From: Silene latifolia
Lineage: Eukaryota; Streptophyta; Magnoliopsida; Caryophyllales; Caryophyllaceae
Length of the DNA stretch: 64,000 nucleotides
Direction: 5' to 3'
Assembly: GCF_048544455.1 (NCBI RefSeq)
Contig: NC_133537.1
Location: forward strand, 20,335,541-20,399,540
In this document: positions 43,138 through 54,109 of the stretch, one piece after another
Position numbering within the stretch: the stretch's first letter is position 1
Layout of the letters: each line of letters starts with the position of its first letter
Program-made: the position numbers and the translations under genes
The notes under the pieces: generated by a model
What the model was told of the DNA's origin: nothing
Database searches by the model: none
The model's input: only the letters and a program-made list of their open reading frames with translations

Positions 43138-43713
43138 ATGAGGAACTCCTCGGCCGAAAAGGATGAGGCCATCAAGGCCGAGGTAGACAAACTATTAGAG
43201 GCGGGCTTTATCATGCCTTGTACTTACCCCGAGTGGCTAGCAAATGTTGTAATGGTGAGGAAGTCATCGGGGGCATGGAGGATGTGTGTAGATTTTACCA
43301 ATCTTAATAAAGCGTGCCCTAAAGATTGTTATCCCTTGCCTCGAATAGATAGTTTAATTGATGCAACGGCAGGCTACACAATGCGAGCCGCTAGACGCTT
43401 TCTCGGGGTATCATCGGTGTTCATGGTCGAAGAAGACATGCCTAAGTGCGCATTTATCACCAAGAACGGCACATACATGTATAAAATGATGCCGTTCGGT
43501 TTGAAAAAAGCTGGCGCAACTTACACTAGGCTAGTGGACAAAGTGTTTCAAGATCAGAAAGGGCGAAACATCGAGGCTTACGTCGACGATGCTATTGTAA
43601 AAAGCAAGTCTGACAGCGAGCACTTGGCCGACTTGAGCGAAACATTTTGTTCACTAAGGAAATACAAGATGAAACTTAACCCAATGAAATGCAACTTCGG
43701 TGTCCAGCGGTAA
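43138..43713 (+). pseudogene. Reverse transcriptase of copy 2
   Basis: Contains 'GFIMPCTYPEWLANVVMVRK', 'MCVDFTNLNKACPKD', 'YKMMPFGLKKAGATYTRLVD' and the catalytic YVDD ('IEAYVDDAIVKSK'). Between about 43380 and 43420 the conserved 'LDAFSGY' block is garbled ('MRAARRFLGVSSVF'), and the frame stops after 'KCNFGV' (43713), where the thumb should follow. Inactive as read. Confidence 0.85.
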
Positions 43714-44765
43714 GTTCCTCGGCGTGCTTGTCGGCGCCGGGGGAATTGATGCCAATCCGCAGAGAAAGTCCAAGCACACTGGACCCTACGGAGCCGAGGA
43801 ATCGAAAAGAGGTTATGACGCCGACCGGGAGAATGGCGGCTCTTGCCGCTTCATCTCTCGGTCGGCCGACAAGAGAACTCTGTTCTTTACGGTCTTTGAA
43901 AGGAAATAAAGACTTTAGCTGGGGAGCAACAGAGCACAGCTTTCGTGCAACCGAAAGCTCACCTTCGACATCGCGACCCCGTCCCAGGCCGATCCGGGGA
44001 GACGCTATATCTATACTTAGCGATTACCTCGGCCACGGTCGGTCGTAATCGTCGTGAGAAGAAAACAAGCAAAGCAATACCCAATCTATTTTATCACCAT
44101 ACACTGCTGCCCGCCGAAAGAAATTACCCACTTATTGAAAAAGCGGCCTTCGCCGTCGTCGTTGCCGCAAGGAAGTTAAAACCCTACTTCGACGCACATC
44201 CCGTGACGGTCTTAACCGACCAGCCATTGGAGAAAGCCTTAGAAAAATTCGAAAAATCCGGCCGACTTATCAAATGGGCAGTGGAGCTATCCGCCGGCAT
44301 TCAAGACAAACCGAGGCCTTCGATAAAGGGGCAAGCACTTGCGGACTTTCCGGGGCCGAGTGCACATATCAAGAAGAATCACATCCCGGTGTGTGGGAAG
44401 TATACACCGACGGGTCCTCCACGACAAACGACTTAGGAGCGGCATCCTTATCACAGCCCTAACGGGACGAGTTTGAGTACGCCTTGAAGTTTACCTTCTC
44501 GGCCTCAAACAACGAATCCGAATATGAGGCGGTGATAACTGGAGTCGAGTTAGCTAGAGCTGCCGGGGCGGAGCATATTGTGTTGAAGACAGATTCACTC
44601 CTAGTGACCAATCAAATCAGAGGAGAGTATGAGGCTCGAGACGACGGGATGGTGAGATACCTGGAAAGGGTCAAAGCCGACACGCGCAAAATTGAAATCT
44701 TTCCAAATACAATGTGTCCCAGTGTCCGAGAACAACCGAGCCGACGCTCTCTCAAAACTTGCTAG
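43714..44765 (+). pseudogene. RNase H and second RNase H-like region of copy 2
   Basis: The thumb and connection are broken by frameshifts (43714-43940). The first RNase H part has 'LIEKAAFAVVVAARKLKPYF' and 'VLTDQPLEKALEKFEKSGRL' (44120-44290). The second has 'VYTDGSS' near 44400, 'ASNNESEYEAVITGVELARA' and 'VLKTDSLLVTNQI' (44484-44640). The tandem arrangement supports assignment to the Tat lineage. Confidence 0.75.
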
Positions 44766-46104
44766 TTCAAGCATCAAGAATGTCGGTCGAACCGTCTTTG
44801 GTGGATATCGGGAATGCTAAAAGCATCACCGAGACCGTTGGCATGGTGGGCGACATCAGCCGAGACGACGTGGATGATCGCGATAATGAAATACAAACTA
44901 ACAAAAGTGTTACCTGAGGACCGTAGTCTCTCTCGGAAGATAAAGAGGATCGCCGCAAGGTACTTGGTGTTCGAAGGAGAACTATACAGAAGGTCCGTGA
45001 TAAGACCACTTTTGAAATGTGTCGCCCAGTGACGCGGAGCTCATACTAACAGAGATTCACGAAGGCATCTGCGGACATCACATGGGGGCAAGAACGCTAG
45101 CTCACAAAGCTCTCCGAGCCGGCTACTTCTGGCCTACCATGCTTGAGGATTCCAGAACTAAGACCAAGAAGTGCAAGAATTGTCAGATGCATGCTCAGGT
45201 GATACATGCACCTTCCCGAGACTTTGCAACCAAAGATGCTTAGCCCCCTACCATTTGCACGGTGGGGATGGATTTATTAGGGCCATTTCCGACGGCCTCC
45301 GGAGGAAGGAAGTACCTAATCGTCGCCGTTGACTACTTCACCAAATGGGTCGAGGCTGTCGCGGTACCTGCCAAGACCACGACGGCCGTAAGAAAGGTGA
45401 TTTGGGAGAATATCATAACTCGTTTCGGGTTACCCCAAGTCATGGTATTTGACCACGGCCGAGAGTTTTGGAGTGACATGGTGATGAACTGGCTAGAAGA
45501 GCTCGGTATCAAGTTTGCATACTCCTCCGTGCCGCCACCCTCGAGCAACGGGCGGGCGGAAGCGACTAATAAAACAATCCTAAACGGGCTGAAAAAGAAG
45601 GTTGAAGATCTAAAGGGAAGGTGGGTGATGAACTACCCGGCGTCCTGTGGTCCCTTAGAACCACGGAGAAAGAAGCAACGGGATGCAGTCCATTCCGGCT
45701 TGTCTATGGGTCGAGGCCGTCCGCCAATTGAAGCGGCGGCGCCGACATCATTAACGCAAACCTTTGACTCAGTCGAAAATGAGGAAGGCCTGAGAGCCTC
45801 CCTAAACCTGGTCGAAGAAAGTCGAGACACGGCACGGCTCAACTTGGCAGTATATCAAAACAGGATAAGAAGAGCATACAACCGTAGGGTCCACAAAAGA
45901 GACTTAAGAGTAGGAGATCTAGTCCTAAGAAAGTCAGCCGCAACCAACAAAGGAAACATCCATAGTAAAATGACGGCCAACTGGGAAGGACCCTACAAGG
46001 TGGTTGAAGAAATGAGGCCGGGGACATACCGGCTGACGGACATGGAGAGTGTTCTTTTGATGAGCCACTGGAACACGGACAATTTAAGGAAATATTTTGT
46101 ATAA
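44766..46104 (+). pseudogene. Integrase of copy 2
   Basis: The zinc-binding part is clear at 45050-45190: H in 'HEGICGHHMGARTLAHK' and two cysteines in 'KKCKNCQMH'. A stop and frameshift at about 45240 separate it from the core. The core has all three acidic residues: D in 'GMDLLGPFP', D in 'VFDHGREF' and E in 'NGRAEATNK'. The C-terminal domain has 'RDLRVGDLVLRK' and ends 'MSHWNTDNLRKYFV' at 46104. No chromodomain. The core is 280 codons without a stop. Confidence 0.87.
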
Positions 46105-46995
46105 CGGCGGAGGTGTCCGAGACCGTTGTGGACGCCCCAACGCATGATTACACCTTATGAAGAATAATCCAAGTTTTTCATCAAAATACTTGTCCCCTCC
46201 ATAGTCATGCCAGAATAGACGCCACGGCCAAAGCCGGGCAGTCACGCCAAATGCAGTTGATACTCGCGAAAGCGACCAACATGCTTAGGAACGTATAAGT
46301 ACAGTTGAGACGCAATTTTAGCCACCTCGGCCAACCGAAGGCCCGGCAGAGGAAGCGATCAATATGTCTACAGATACGAACGCTGTCGAAGCCGTAACCT
46401 CGATTGCCTCGGTCAAAACCGGGAGTGACGGGGACACAACGACCGATACGCTAATAGGAACGTATAAGTACAGTTGAGACGCAAATCTAGCCGCCTCGGC
46501 CAACCAAAGGCCCGGAAGAGGAAGCGATCAATATGTCTACAGATACGAACGCTGTCGAGCCGTAACCTCGTTTTACCTCGGCCAAAGCCGGGGGTGACGG
46601 GGACACAACGACCGATACGCTAACATGTTCACAACGGTGGTTGGGAAGCGCAAATCTGACCGCCTCGGCTAAGACCGGGGGTGGTGGAGGAAGCGATCGA
46701 CATGCCAACATGTTTAAACGTTTAAGTACAATTGAGATGCGCCTTCTAACTGCCTCGGCCAAGCCGGAAGTAAAAACGAAAAAGCACTCAATATGTTGAA
46801 ACGTAAGAAGACAACTTAATGGAGGCAAAATAAACAAACTTTATTAAAAATGTTTACAGGATGAGGCAAAACAAAGTCGACGGCCGTCCCCCATAGGGAT
46901 AGCCTAAACACAACCTACCAAAGTTTAACAAAAACAAAAGGTACAACAAAAGGTTACGGACATAAGACTTGAAGCGCCAAAAGGATGGCAGGGAG
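46105..46995. repeat. Spacer with about 100-bp tandem repeats, copy 2
   Basis: Same array as 18248-19102, inverted: 'GCCTCGGCCAAAGCCGGGAGTG'-type units with 'CGATCAATATGTCTACAG' and 'GTATAAGTACAGTTGAGACGC' blocks, four to five units at about 46225-46770. It separates the 3' ends of pol and the antisense gene. Confidence 0.75.
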
Positions 46996-46996
46996 G

Positions 46997-49544
46997 AAAG
47001 GCTCAATAGTTGGCCCCGAATAGCTAAAGCGTCTCGAAGGGCCGGTGAATCTGGTGACGACCGCCGTCTCCCTATGCTTGTTTACGCTCGCCACCGGCAG
47101 CGTGACATCACCATCGATGGGCGACCCGGAAGCCGACTTGGCGGCTTCACTGCCTTTGCCCTCTCAGCTTCCTCCTCGGCCGCCTTCACCTTTTCGGATG
47201 GGCCGCCTTGGCCTCGGCCTCCTCGGCCTTCGCCGCCTTTGCCTTCTCCGCCGCCTTTGCCTCCGCAGCAGCCGCCTTCTCATCAAGAAGCCGGTCAAAA
47301 TCTTGCCACGGGAAGGGGCCTTCAGGAAAGAGCTCTTTAATTACATCCCTGGTAGCATCTTCACTGGTCCGTGATCGGGCACACATGTCGGGATGATGAC
47401 GGTTTGGAGCGTCTCAATGTCCTTCTCCCTCTGAGCAAGGATGGCCTTTGTGTTCTGTGCTCCTTCGCCTCGGTCGGATGCGGGGACTTCCATTTTTCCT
47501 CTCGCTCAACTATAGCATTGTAACCGCCCCGAAGCTTCTCTCTCTTCTCCATGACTTAGCGGCGTCGCCAGCCCAACGACCTCAACCTTGACTCTCTCGG
47601 CTAGGACCCGCTTCTCGCCTTCCTCCTTAAGCTTTCGCTGAGTGAGGAGGTTCTCCATGGTGGCGACGAAGTCCTTCTTCGCCTTCTCGGCCTCTTGCTT
47701 AGAAGCAGCAAGCTCAAGCCTAAGCCGTTCGAGCGCAGGAGCTGCCTCAGCCATGAGCTTTTCTTGCTCCATAATGTGAGCGCCGGCTATGTCAGTCCAC
47801 TTCGCCAGCCTCTTGGACAACCTTGCACCCTCCGCCGCAACGAGCGGGGAAACCTTCGAGGGATGAGGAGTCGACGGTGACATTTTGATTGCCGTCTCCG
47901 CACGATCCGCTTCTCCAATTGCCGTTCGGTGGGACCGGCGGCGGCGGTTGATCTACAAAAATTCGACAAAGCATCCATGTCAACATTCATTGACATTTCG
48001 AGAGCTGTCATCGGGAATGCCTAAAGAGCCCGCTAAATCCGAGCCCTGGGTTAGATCCGCACGGTCTGGCCTTCTTAGACGAGAAGGGCCGACCGCCCCT
48101 TTTCTTTCCGGGCCTCGGAACGTTAGCGGCGGCAGGCATTGCCTCTTTTCTCTTATTTGAAGGAGGAGGACCCTCCACAACGGTGACCTCCTCTTCAACG
48201 TCAACGACCACCTGCTCCTTTTGGACAACGGGGATTGCAGATTGAGCTGGGGTTGACGCCGTTGCCGCCGTAGACGTTGTCTTTGGTTTCCGGCGCGGCA
48301 CGTTACCGGCAATCTGCGCCGAGCGCCGTCACATCCAGTGCCTTCAATCGCTGCTCCATAAGTTCGTGAGGAGTCTGATGCAGCGTGATCACGTGGCGGG
48401 GGCCTTAGGATGCGGCTCAACAACTCTCCGTTCTCGTCAAGTCCCAACCTCGAAGAACGGAGACAGCGATTCGGGCCAAATCGGTCACGGAAGAAACGAA
48501 GCGGGGAGTTAAGTAAAAGAAATAAACCAAAATTCAAATACGAAACATAAAAAGCAAAGATGGGCCTCACACCGACCCCACTCACCTGTTCGAGGGGCGG
48601 TATGAGGTCGACGTGCAGAGCGGCTCATCCTCGAAGAACGATCTGCGTCGGGGCATCCATCCCTTCGGCGTGCCATCCTTCTCGACCTCAAACAGCCTCA
48701 TTGTCCGCTTTTCGTCCTCATTAAGATAGACCTGCTGGCGTCCATCTTAAGCTTACTCGGGAGACATATTTGTCATGCTCCCCTTGGTTCTCACACCGCA
48801 AATTGACGCGGTTTTGAAAGGACCGGGGCAGCGAGTAGTCTTCCGGAACCTCAACGTATACCCACCGCCCCTTCCAGTCCTTGCAAGATGTTAACTTGGA
48901 AACGGTGACATAACCCGCCTCGGTCTGTATGCTATACCACCCCGGGCCACCTAGGGTAGTCTGCCGAAGATGGTGGAGCCGGCGGAATAGGTTCACCGTT
49001 GGGGCCTCCCCTTTAAAAAGACACAACCATACAAAGCCAATAATCGTCCTGATGGCCAACGGATGCAGTTGGGCCACGACGACATTCATGGCTTTAATAA
49101 TGGCAACAACGTATTCATTCAGAGGAAACCGGAGCCCATACTCCGGTGTCTGATGTATACGCCGATACAACCCTCGGGAGGGCAACAGACGGCCTGACCC
49201 TCCTCAGGGATAACAATTTTATACCCCTCGCCGAAGGAGTAATGATCCTCAAAAAGATCAGAACCAGAGCAACTAGCGAACTTGTTCGTCCAGGCACGAT
49301 CAGGACTGATCGAGCAGGCATCACCATGCCACGAAACAAGTGGCCTCTTTATGACAGAAGGGGTCGCCTCATCATCGTCATCATCAAAACCCTCCAAAAA
49401 TTGCTCATCAATTTCAGGAGAAAGCGGCTTCGGACCCCCAAACCCTATCGGGGTGACAACCAGTGCCTCCTCTTCATCGGGACGCGGTTCGCCCGCCGGA
49501 AGGAACGGGTTGAGCATGCATCCGAGAAGACATAGTAGCAACAA
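46997..49544 (-). pseudogene. Antisense extra gene of the Retand-like element, copy 2
   Basis: Same gene as 15687-18247 and again opposite to gag-pol. The domain has 'CCPPEGCIGVYIRH', then after a one-base frameshift (about 49130) 'GLRFPLNEYVVAIIKAMNV', 'QLHPLAIRTIIGFVWLC' and 'APTVNLFRRLHHLRQ'. CAG codons stand where copy 1 has TAG. The intron donor CAG|GTGAG is at 48586-48585, but the acceptor AG seen in copy 1 is missing (about 48490). The C-terminal part is a coiled coil ('ERLRLELAASKQEAEKAKKDF') and an Ala/Lys/Glu tail ('FDRLLDEKAAAAEAKAAEKAK'). No catalytic motif is recognisable. Confidence 0.7.
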
Positions 49545-49710
49545 AAACTTAACAATTAAAAAGTTGGAAAAATTTGTTTGTTTACCTTGGAAAAAGTGCT
49601 ACGCCGAGTAACGCTTTGAAGACTAGAGAGAAATTCCTTCGAAAAAAACTAAGAGAGGGAAATTTTTTTGAGAAAATGAAGTTTGATGGCCAAAAAACGG
49701 GGCACACTGC

Positions 49711-49720
49711 TCTATTTATA
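49711..49720 (-). promoter_or_regulatory. TATA box for the antisense extra gene, copy 2
   Basis: TATAAATAGA on the minus strand, about 170-180 bp upstream of the gene's start and outside the LTR. Same position as in copy 1. Confidence 0.6.
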
Positions 49721-50139
49721 GAGCAAAGCCCATGAAACGGACCAATCAGGGCAAAGCCCATGAAACGTCATCCAATCAATGCCAAGCCATGTGTCAAGCA
49801 TGCAGCCACAGAATGTCAATCGACAAACAATTACAAATCTTCTTCAACACGCTCCTTGGTATCTGCTTGCTAACGGCGAGTTGATCAACAAAGCAAAGAC
49901 AGCACCGGCCGGGGGCAATCACAAGTACAAACGGCACTCTCAACCTTGGTCTCGGCCAGCGCCATTTTCTTTTCCACATAGGATGTCCATTACACATCCA
50001 TGTGGAGGGGGGATATGGTATGGCCTGAACAGAACCAAGCCGAGGAAGAAGAAGCCGGGGAAGAAATTCAACATGCGCAGAATACGCTCAACACTCATCG
50101 AAGGTCCATACCACGGCATAGACTACGCTGGGGGCAAAT

Positions 50140-50722
50140 TGATGGGGCATATTCGCACCGCCGACCGAGTCAACATATTGAGCAACGTCAAAGATATCCA
50201 CTGACAAGTCAACGTACTAGGCGGCCCTAACCGACATAGCCTTTGTCGGCTGTCACTGGGTCTCGGTCCGACAACTAACCGACCGAGAGGCACATCCGCG
50301 TACTCATATCCAAGACCCCTCGGCATGGAGTCAACCAGGCCCGCCGGCCTGCCATGGGTCCCTCGGCCGAGGGTAAGATAGTCTTTCCACCTGCTAGCCA
50401 CTTGGCCACTACGTGACAAAAGGTGAAAGTCTATAAATACTCCTCAATCCTCATTGAGAAAACGATCCACAATTCATCCATAAACTCACTATTAATCTGG
50501 TATAAACTCCCTTATCTCTCTACAATATACTTTGCCAAGTAACACACAACTTAATCTCTTTAAGTTTACTGACTTGAGCGTCGGAGTGAGTACGCTCGGT
50601 ACCAAGCCGAGCCCTCAGTTTGTTCATCTTTACAGGAGAGAGCGAAAGGAAGAGTCAAGCAAAGACGTCATTCTACAAGCTTACGTGGACACAAATCCTG
50701 CTCCGGAATTACACCCGGAACA
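50140..50722 (+). repeat. 3' LTR of Retand-like copy 2
   Basis: 583 bp, TGATGGGGCATATTCGC to CACCCGGAACA. It is preceded by the purine tract GGGGGCAAAT at 50130-50139, the likely second-strand primer site. Confidence 0.92.
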
Positions 50723-50789
50723 GTTAGCATTAAGTTTTAGGTTGGATTATGTCAATTCAAACTTTGAATAATATTTGGGTTGGTTTGTT

Positions 50790-50986
50790 CACAAATTCTC
50801 ATTGAGGACGGACACTAGCCGTCACAAACTGAAGACGGATAGTGCCCTCTCACAATATGCAAGTGGCATTATCCATAGTGTGCTCCATTTCCCCTCAACT
50901 TGTCCTCCCACTTGCCTTATTGTGAGAGAGGCACTATCCGTCTTCAGTTTGCGACGGATAGTGTCCGTCACAAGCAAGACGCTTTG
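50790..50986 (+). mobile_element. Mutator-type MITE, CACAAA...CGTCACAAG family
   Basis: 197 bp flanked by TGGTTTGTT and TAGTTTGTT (8 of 9 match). Begins CACAAATTCTCATTGAGGACGG and ends CCGTCACAAGCAAGACGCTTTG. Long inverted arms: 'ACACTAGCCGTCACAAACTGAAGACGGATAGTGCC' is mirrored at 50930-50970. It lies about 65 bp from the end of Retand-like copy 2. Confidence 0.75.
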
Positions 50987-51287
50987 TAGTTTGTTAGGGT
51001 AATGTACATGTCGAATTAGAAGCCAAATCGAGGAGGATTGCTTATCTCATCGCGCTTTGTCATTGTTTTGCCACACGGTCTTGTAAGGAATCTATCGACT
51101 ATCAAATACAAGTATCTCCAAATTTCTAGAGAGATACGGATTAATTATGTGAGATTCTCTAACATCAAAACAATTCGAATTAAGCATACAAGTTAACATT
51201 GTGTTGAAAGTATTGATTTGCTTGATTGCTTTCACCTTTTGATACCAATAATGGTCAAGAAAGAAGATCCGAGATTAAAAATTTTAT

Positions 51288-51446
51288 CACAAAATCTCAT
51301 TGAAGACGGCGATATCCCTCACAAGCTTGTGACGGATACAATTTCCTCTCACAAAATATCCATGAAAAGTGAGTGGGGAAGCACATGGGGTGCCCCAGTC
51401 CCCTCTCCCTTTTTGTGACAGGTCTTCAGCTTGTGACGGGATTAGC
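51288..51446 (+). mobile_element. MITE of the same family, right end damaged
   Basis: Begins CACAAAATCTCATTGAAGACGG, contains 'CACAAGCTTGTGACGGATAC', and has 'CTTGTGACGGGATTAGCC' at the right. It lacks the terminal GTCACAAGCAAGAC seen in the intact copies. Confidence 0.65.
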
Positions 51447-51609
51447 CAAAGGTCTGGAATTTACTTGAAAATTTTATTCAAAGGTCTGGAATTTTATGTA
51501 CATTGGTTTCTTCCTGTTTTTTGTGAGTTTTTTTTTTTTCTTTTTTTTGGGTTGTTCTTGTTCCAAACTTTCTTTGAGAAAGTCTTTTCTTTCCCCTTTA
51601 TATTCTTAA

Positions 51610-52817
51610 CTAGTATAGATCCCGCGCAAATGCGCGGTTTTTTAGATAGGGATATTAGAGAATGTAACAATTATACTATTGGTATTTAATAGTGTAAATC
51701 CCGCACATTTGCGGTATATATAGAGGTTTTATTTTTAGTTATTATTTAAATATTTTAAATTGATACATTATTAATTTTTCATATACCTCATCGTATTTCG
51801 ATATGAGAAAAAAATGAACTATGAACTAATCAAGAGAATTTTAGTAAAGTTATAAAATATGTTTAATGATTTTTTTCTTTAACATAAAACTAATGATTAC
51901 AAATAATAAATTTTCTCAAGTTATGTTAATGATTTTTTATTTTTTTTGTGAAGAAGCTAATTATATCAGTTTAATATTTTGTTTTATATAAAATGTGTCA
52001 AGTCATTCTCTCATATATAATAATACATAACAAAAATTTAGAAATTTACAGTTTATAAAATTATAGTGAATTTATCTTCTTTAATAAAAAAATGGGAAAT
52101 TCTATGGTGTACCCTTGAGTTTTTGCGTTTTCCATGTTGTACCCCTGCTTTTTTTATATTCCACGGTGTACCCCTGAACTCTTTACTTCATCCGTATAAT
52201 GACCTCTTGCAACACTCTCTTCACTCGTTGTCTCTTAAACAATCGTTCTTTAACCTCAAATCTCATTGATTAACATCATATCATCTTCTTTTATAATAAT
52301 AATCACAAACTAACTTTAAACAATTACAAATTACCTTTAATACCTATTTAAAAAAGCAAAAAAACGAAATGAAAGTTTTGTGCATTTTTGGAAATGTTAG
52401 TTGATTATTAAGCGAGTTAATTGATAATTAGATGGGCTAATAACTAAGCGGGCGTGTTAAGGAGTGATTGGTGCATGAATGACTGAAATAGTCGATCAAC
52501 TAACGAATTACGTTAACAAAGACAATTAATAAGGTCATGTTATAGACTATAATATAGAGTTTAGGGGTATGACATAGAATTTCAAAAAAGCAGAGGTACA
52601 ACTTAGAAAACTCAAAAACTCAGGGGTACACCGTAGAATATCCCTAAAAAAATTATAATTTAGATTTTCAAAGAAAATATTATTATTTGATTAAAAGGTT
52701 ATATTTTGATGAAATGATAATAATTTAAAGAAAGAAGTATTTTTGTTTTCTTATTTAGCTTGATACCTTTTTGGAGGAAAACTTTGGAGAATTTTATTCT
52801 CTTAGTATATAGGAGGA
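51610..52817 (-). mobile_element. Non-autonomous Helitron, containing a nested element
   Basis: On the minus strand it starts TCCTCCTATATACTAAGAG at 52817, after A. It ends with hairpin CCGCGCATTTGCGCGG, then GATCTATACTAG at 51610, before T. The Mutator-type element 52094-52644 lies inside it. No coding capacity. Confidence 0.65.
52094..52644. mobile_element. Mutator-type non-autonomous element with long TIRs
   Basis: 551 bp, flanked by a perfect 9-bp duplication TAAAAAAAT (52085-52093, 52645-52653). The arms are about 95 bp, from GGGAAATTCTATGGTGTACCC through 'GAGTTTTTG-GTTTTC' and 'TTGTACC-CTGCTTTTTT' to 'ACCCCT-AACTC'. Its length and end sequence resemble the element at 34890-35442. Confidence 0.85.
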
Positions 52818-53258
52818 TTCATTCCAAATTTTATACCTTCAATTTTTTATATTTCACCTAATTGTATTTTAATATGAGAAAAAAAAACGTAGTATGTCAT
52901 GAATTTTTTTTAACATAAAGTTATTGATTTTATTTTATAACTTTGCTTAAATTATCTTAATGAGTTTTTTTTTCACGTAGCTAATAATATTATTTTATTG
53001 TTTTATATAGTTTAAGTATGCATTAAGTCATTTTCGAAGAAAAATTAACGATTTTATATTTTATAATTTTATACTCCTTTTATTTTATTTTGATTAAAAC
53101 ATTATATAATTATAATTTAGAATTAATAAAAAAAGTCATGCTTTAAGAAAAAGATTATAGCTTAATGGGAAAATTTTTATTTCTTTCCTTACATAAGTAG
53201 GTGGAGTTTGGAGGGAAAACTTTTGAGAATTTTTATTCTCTTAGTAGTAGGGGGGGGA
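52818..53258 (-). mobile_element. Helitron fragment (5' part), related to its neighbour
   Basis: On the minus strand it starts TCCCCCCCCTACTACTAAGAGAAT at 53258 and shares blocks with 51770-52010 ('AATATGAGAAAAAAA', 'TTTAACATAAA', 'GTTTTATATA'). The 3' hairpin and CTAG are absent. It abuts the 5' end of the neighbouring Helitron, suggesting one inserted next to or into the other. Confidence 0.5.
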
Positions 53259-53490
53259 TTCTTTTGGTAATTCAAAAATCGTCAATTTTCTTTTACCGCT
53301 TTCATTGACAAGGATGTTATAAGGTGATTTCAATTAACCTAGTTTCTTTTCTTTAAAAAAAAATAGTAGAAAGACTATAAGTACTAACTATAAGTAAAAT
53401 TGGCAAATCTAGTAAAATCCGAATGACCAAATATGATGATTGTTTTGCTGAGTATACTTGTAAGCCGTACGTGCTTACCAATTAGTCTTT

Positions 53491-53676
53491 CACAAAATCT
53501 CATTGAAGACGGACGATATCCATCACAAGCTTGTGACGGATACCGTTTCCTCTCACAAAATGTCCATTGAGAGGTGAGTGGGAAGCACATGGGATGCCCC
53601 ACCTTGTCCCCTCTCCCTTTTTGTGAGAGGTCACAAGCTTGTGACGGAATTAGCCCGTCACAAGCAAGACTAGCTG
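53491..53676 (+). mobile_element. Mutator-type MITE, CACAAA...CGTCACAAG family
   Basis: 186 bp flanked by a perfect 9-bp duplication TTAGTCTTT (53482-53490, 53677-53685). Begins CACAAAATCTCATTGAAGACGG and ends CCCGTCACAAGCAAGACTAGCTG. Carries 'CATCACAAGCTTGTGACGG' twice in related form. Confidence 0.85.
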
Positions 53677-53775
53677 TTAGTCTTTTTACGCTCTTGTATG
53701 ACAAAATTTAGGTTGCTTTGATGTTCGACAATCTCAAATAACTCTCTCTTAAGAAATACGAGTTTGTGATATTTA

Positions 53776-54106
53776 GGCCCTGTTTGGTAAAAACTAGTTT
53801 GAAAAGTAGCTTAAAACTAAAAAAGTAGCTGAAAATCGAAAAACTAACTAAAGCCTGAAAACACAATTATTAAGGTAAATAAAGAGCTAGTAAGGCAGGT
53901 GATTCTATTAAAATTGTTTGGCAAACTAACTGAAAATGTAGATTGTTTTTGGTAAATAACATAAACGGACATAATAATGAACTATTATTCTAAATTGAAA
54001 GGTTTAAAAAGGAAATAAAAAAAAGATAGCTTAATTCTCACAAATTTTGGTCAAATAATCTATTTTGGTTAAATAAACTAACTTATTTGTCTTACCAAAC
54101 AGAGTC
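53776..54106. mobile_element. Tourist-like (PIF/Harbinger) MITE
   Basis: 331 bp between TTA trinucleotides (53773-53775, 54107-54109). Termini GGCCCTGTTTGGTAA and the reverse complement GACTCTGTTTGGTAA. The 3-bp TTA duplication and GGCC-TGTTTGG ends are typical of Tourist elements. Confidence 0.8.
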
Positions 54107-54109
54107 TTA

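Larger units (their letters stand above)
40127..50722 (+). mobile_element. Full-length Ty3/gypsy element, Tat/Retand-like, copy 2
   Basis: 10,596 bp, flanked by the perfect 5-bp duplication GTTAG (40122-40126 and 50723-50727). Order on the plus strand: LTR, primer-binding site, gag, zinc finger and protease, RT, two RNase H-like regions, integrase, tandem-repeat spacer, antisense extra gene (minus strand), polypurine tract, LTR. It is inverted relative to copy 1, with about 15 kb between them. It keeps longer reading frames than copy 1 but still has frameshifts. Confidence 0.92.
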
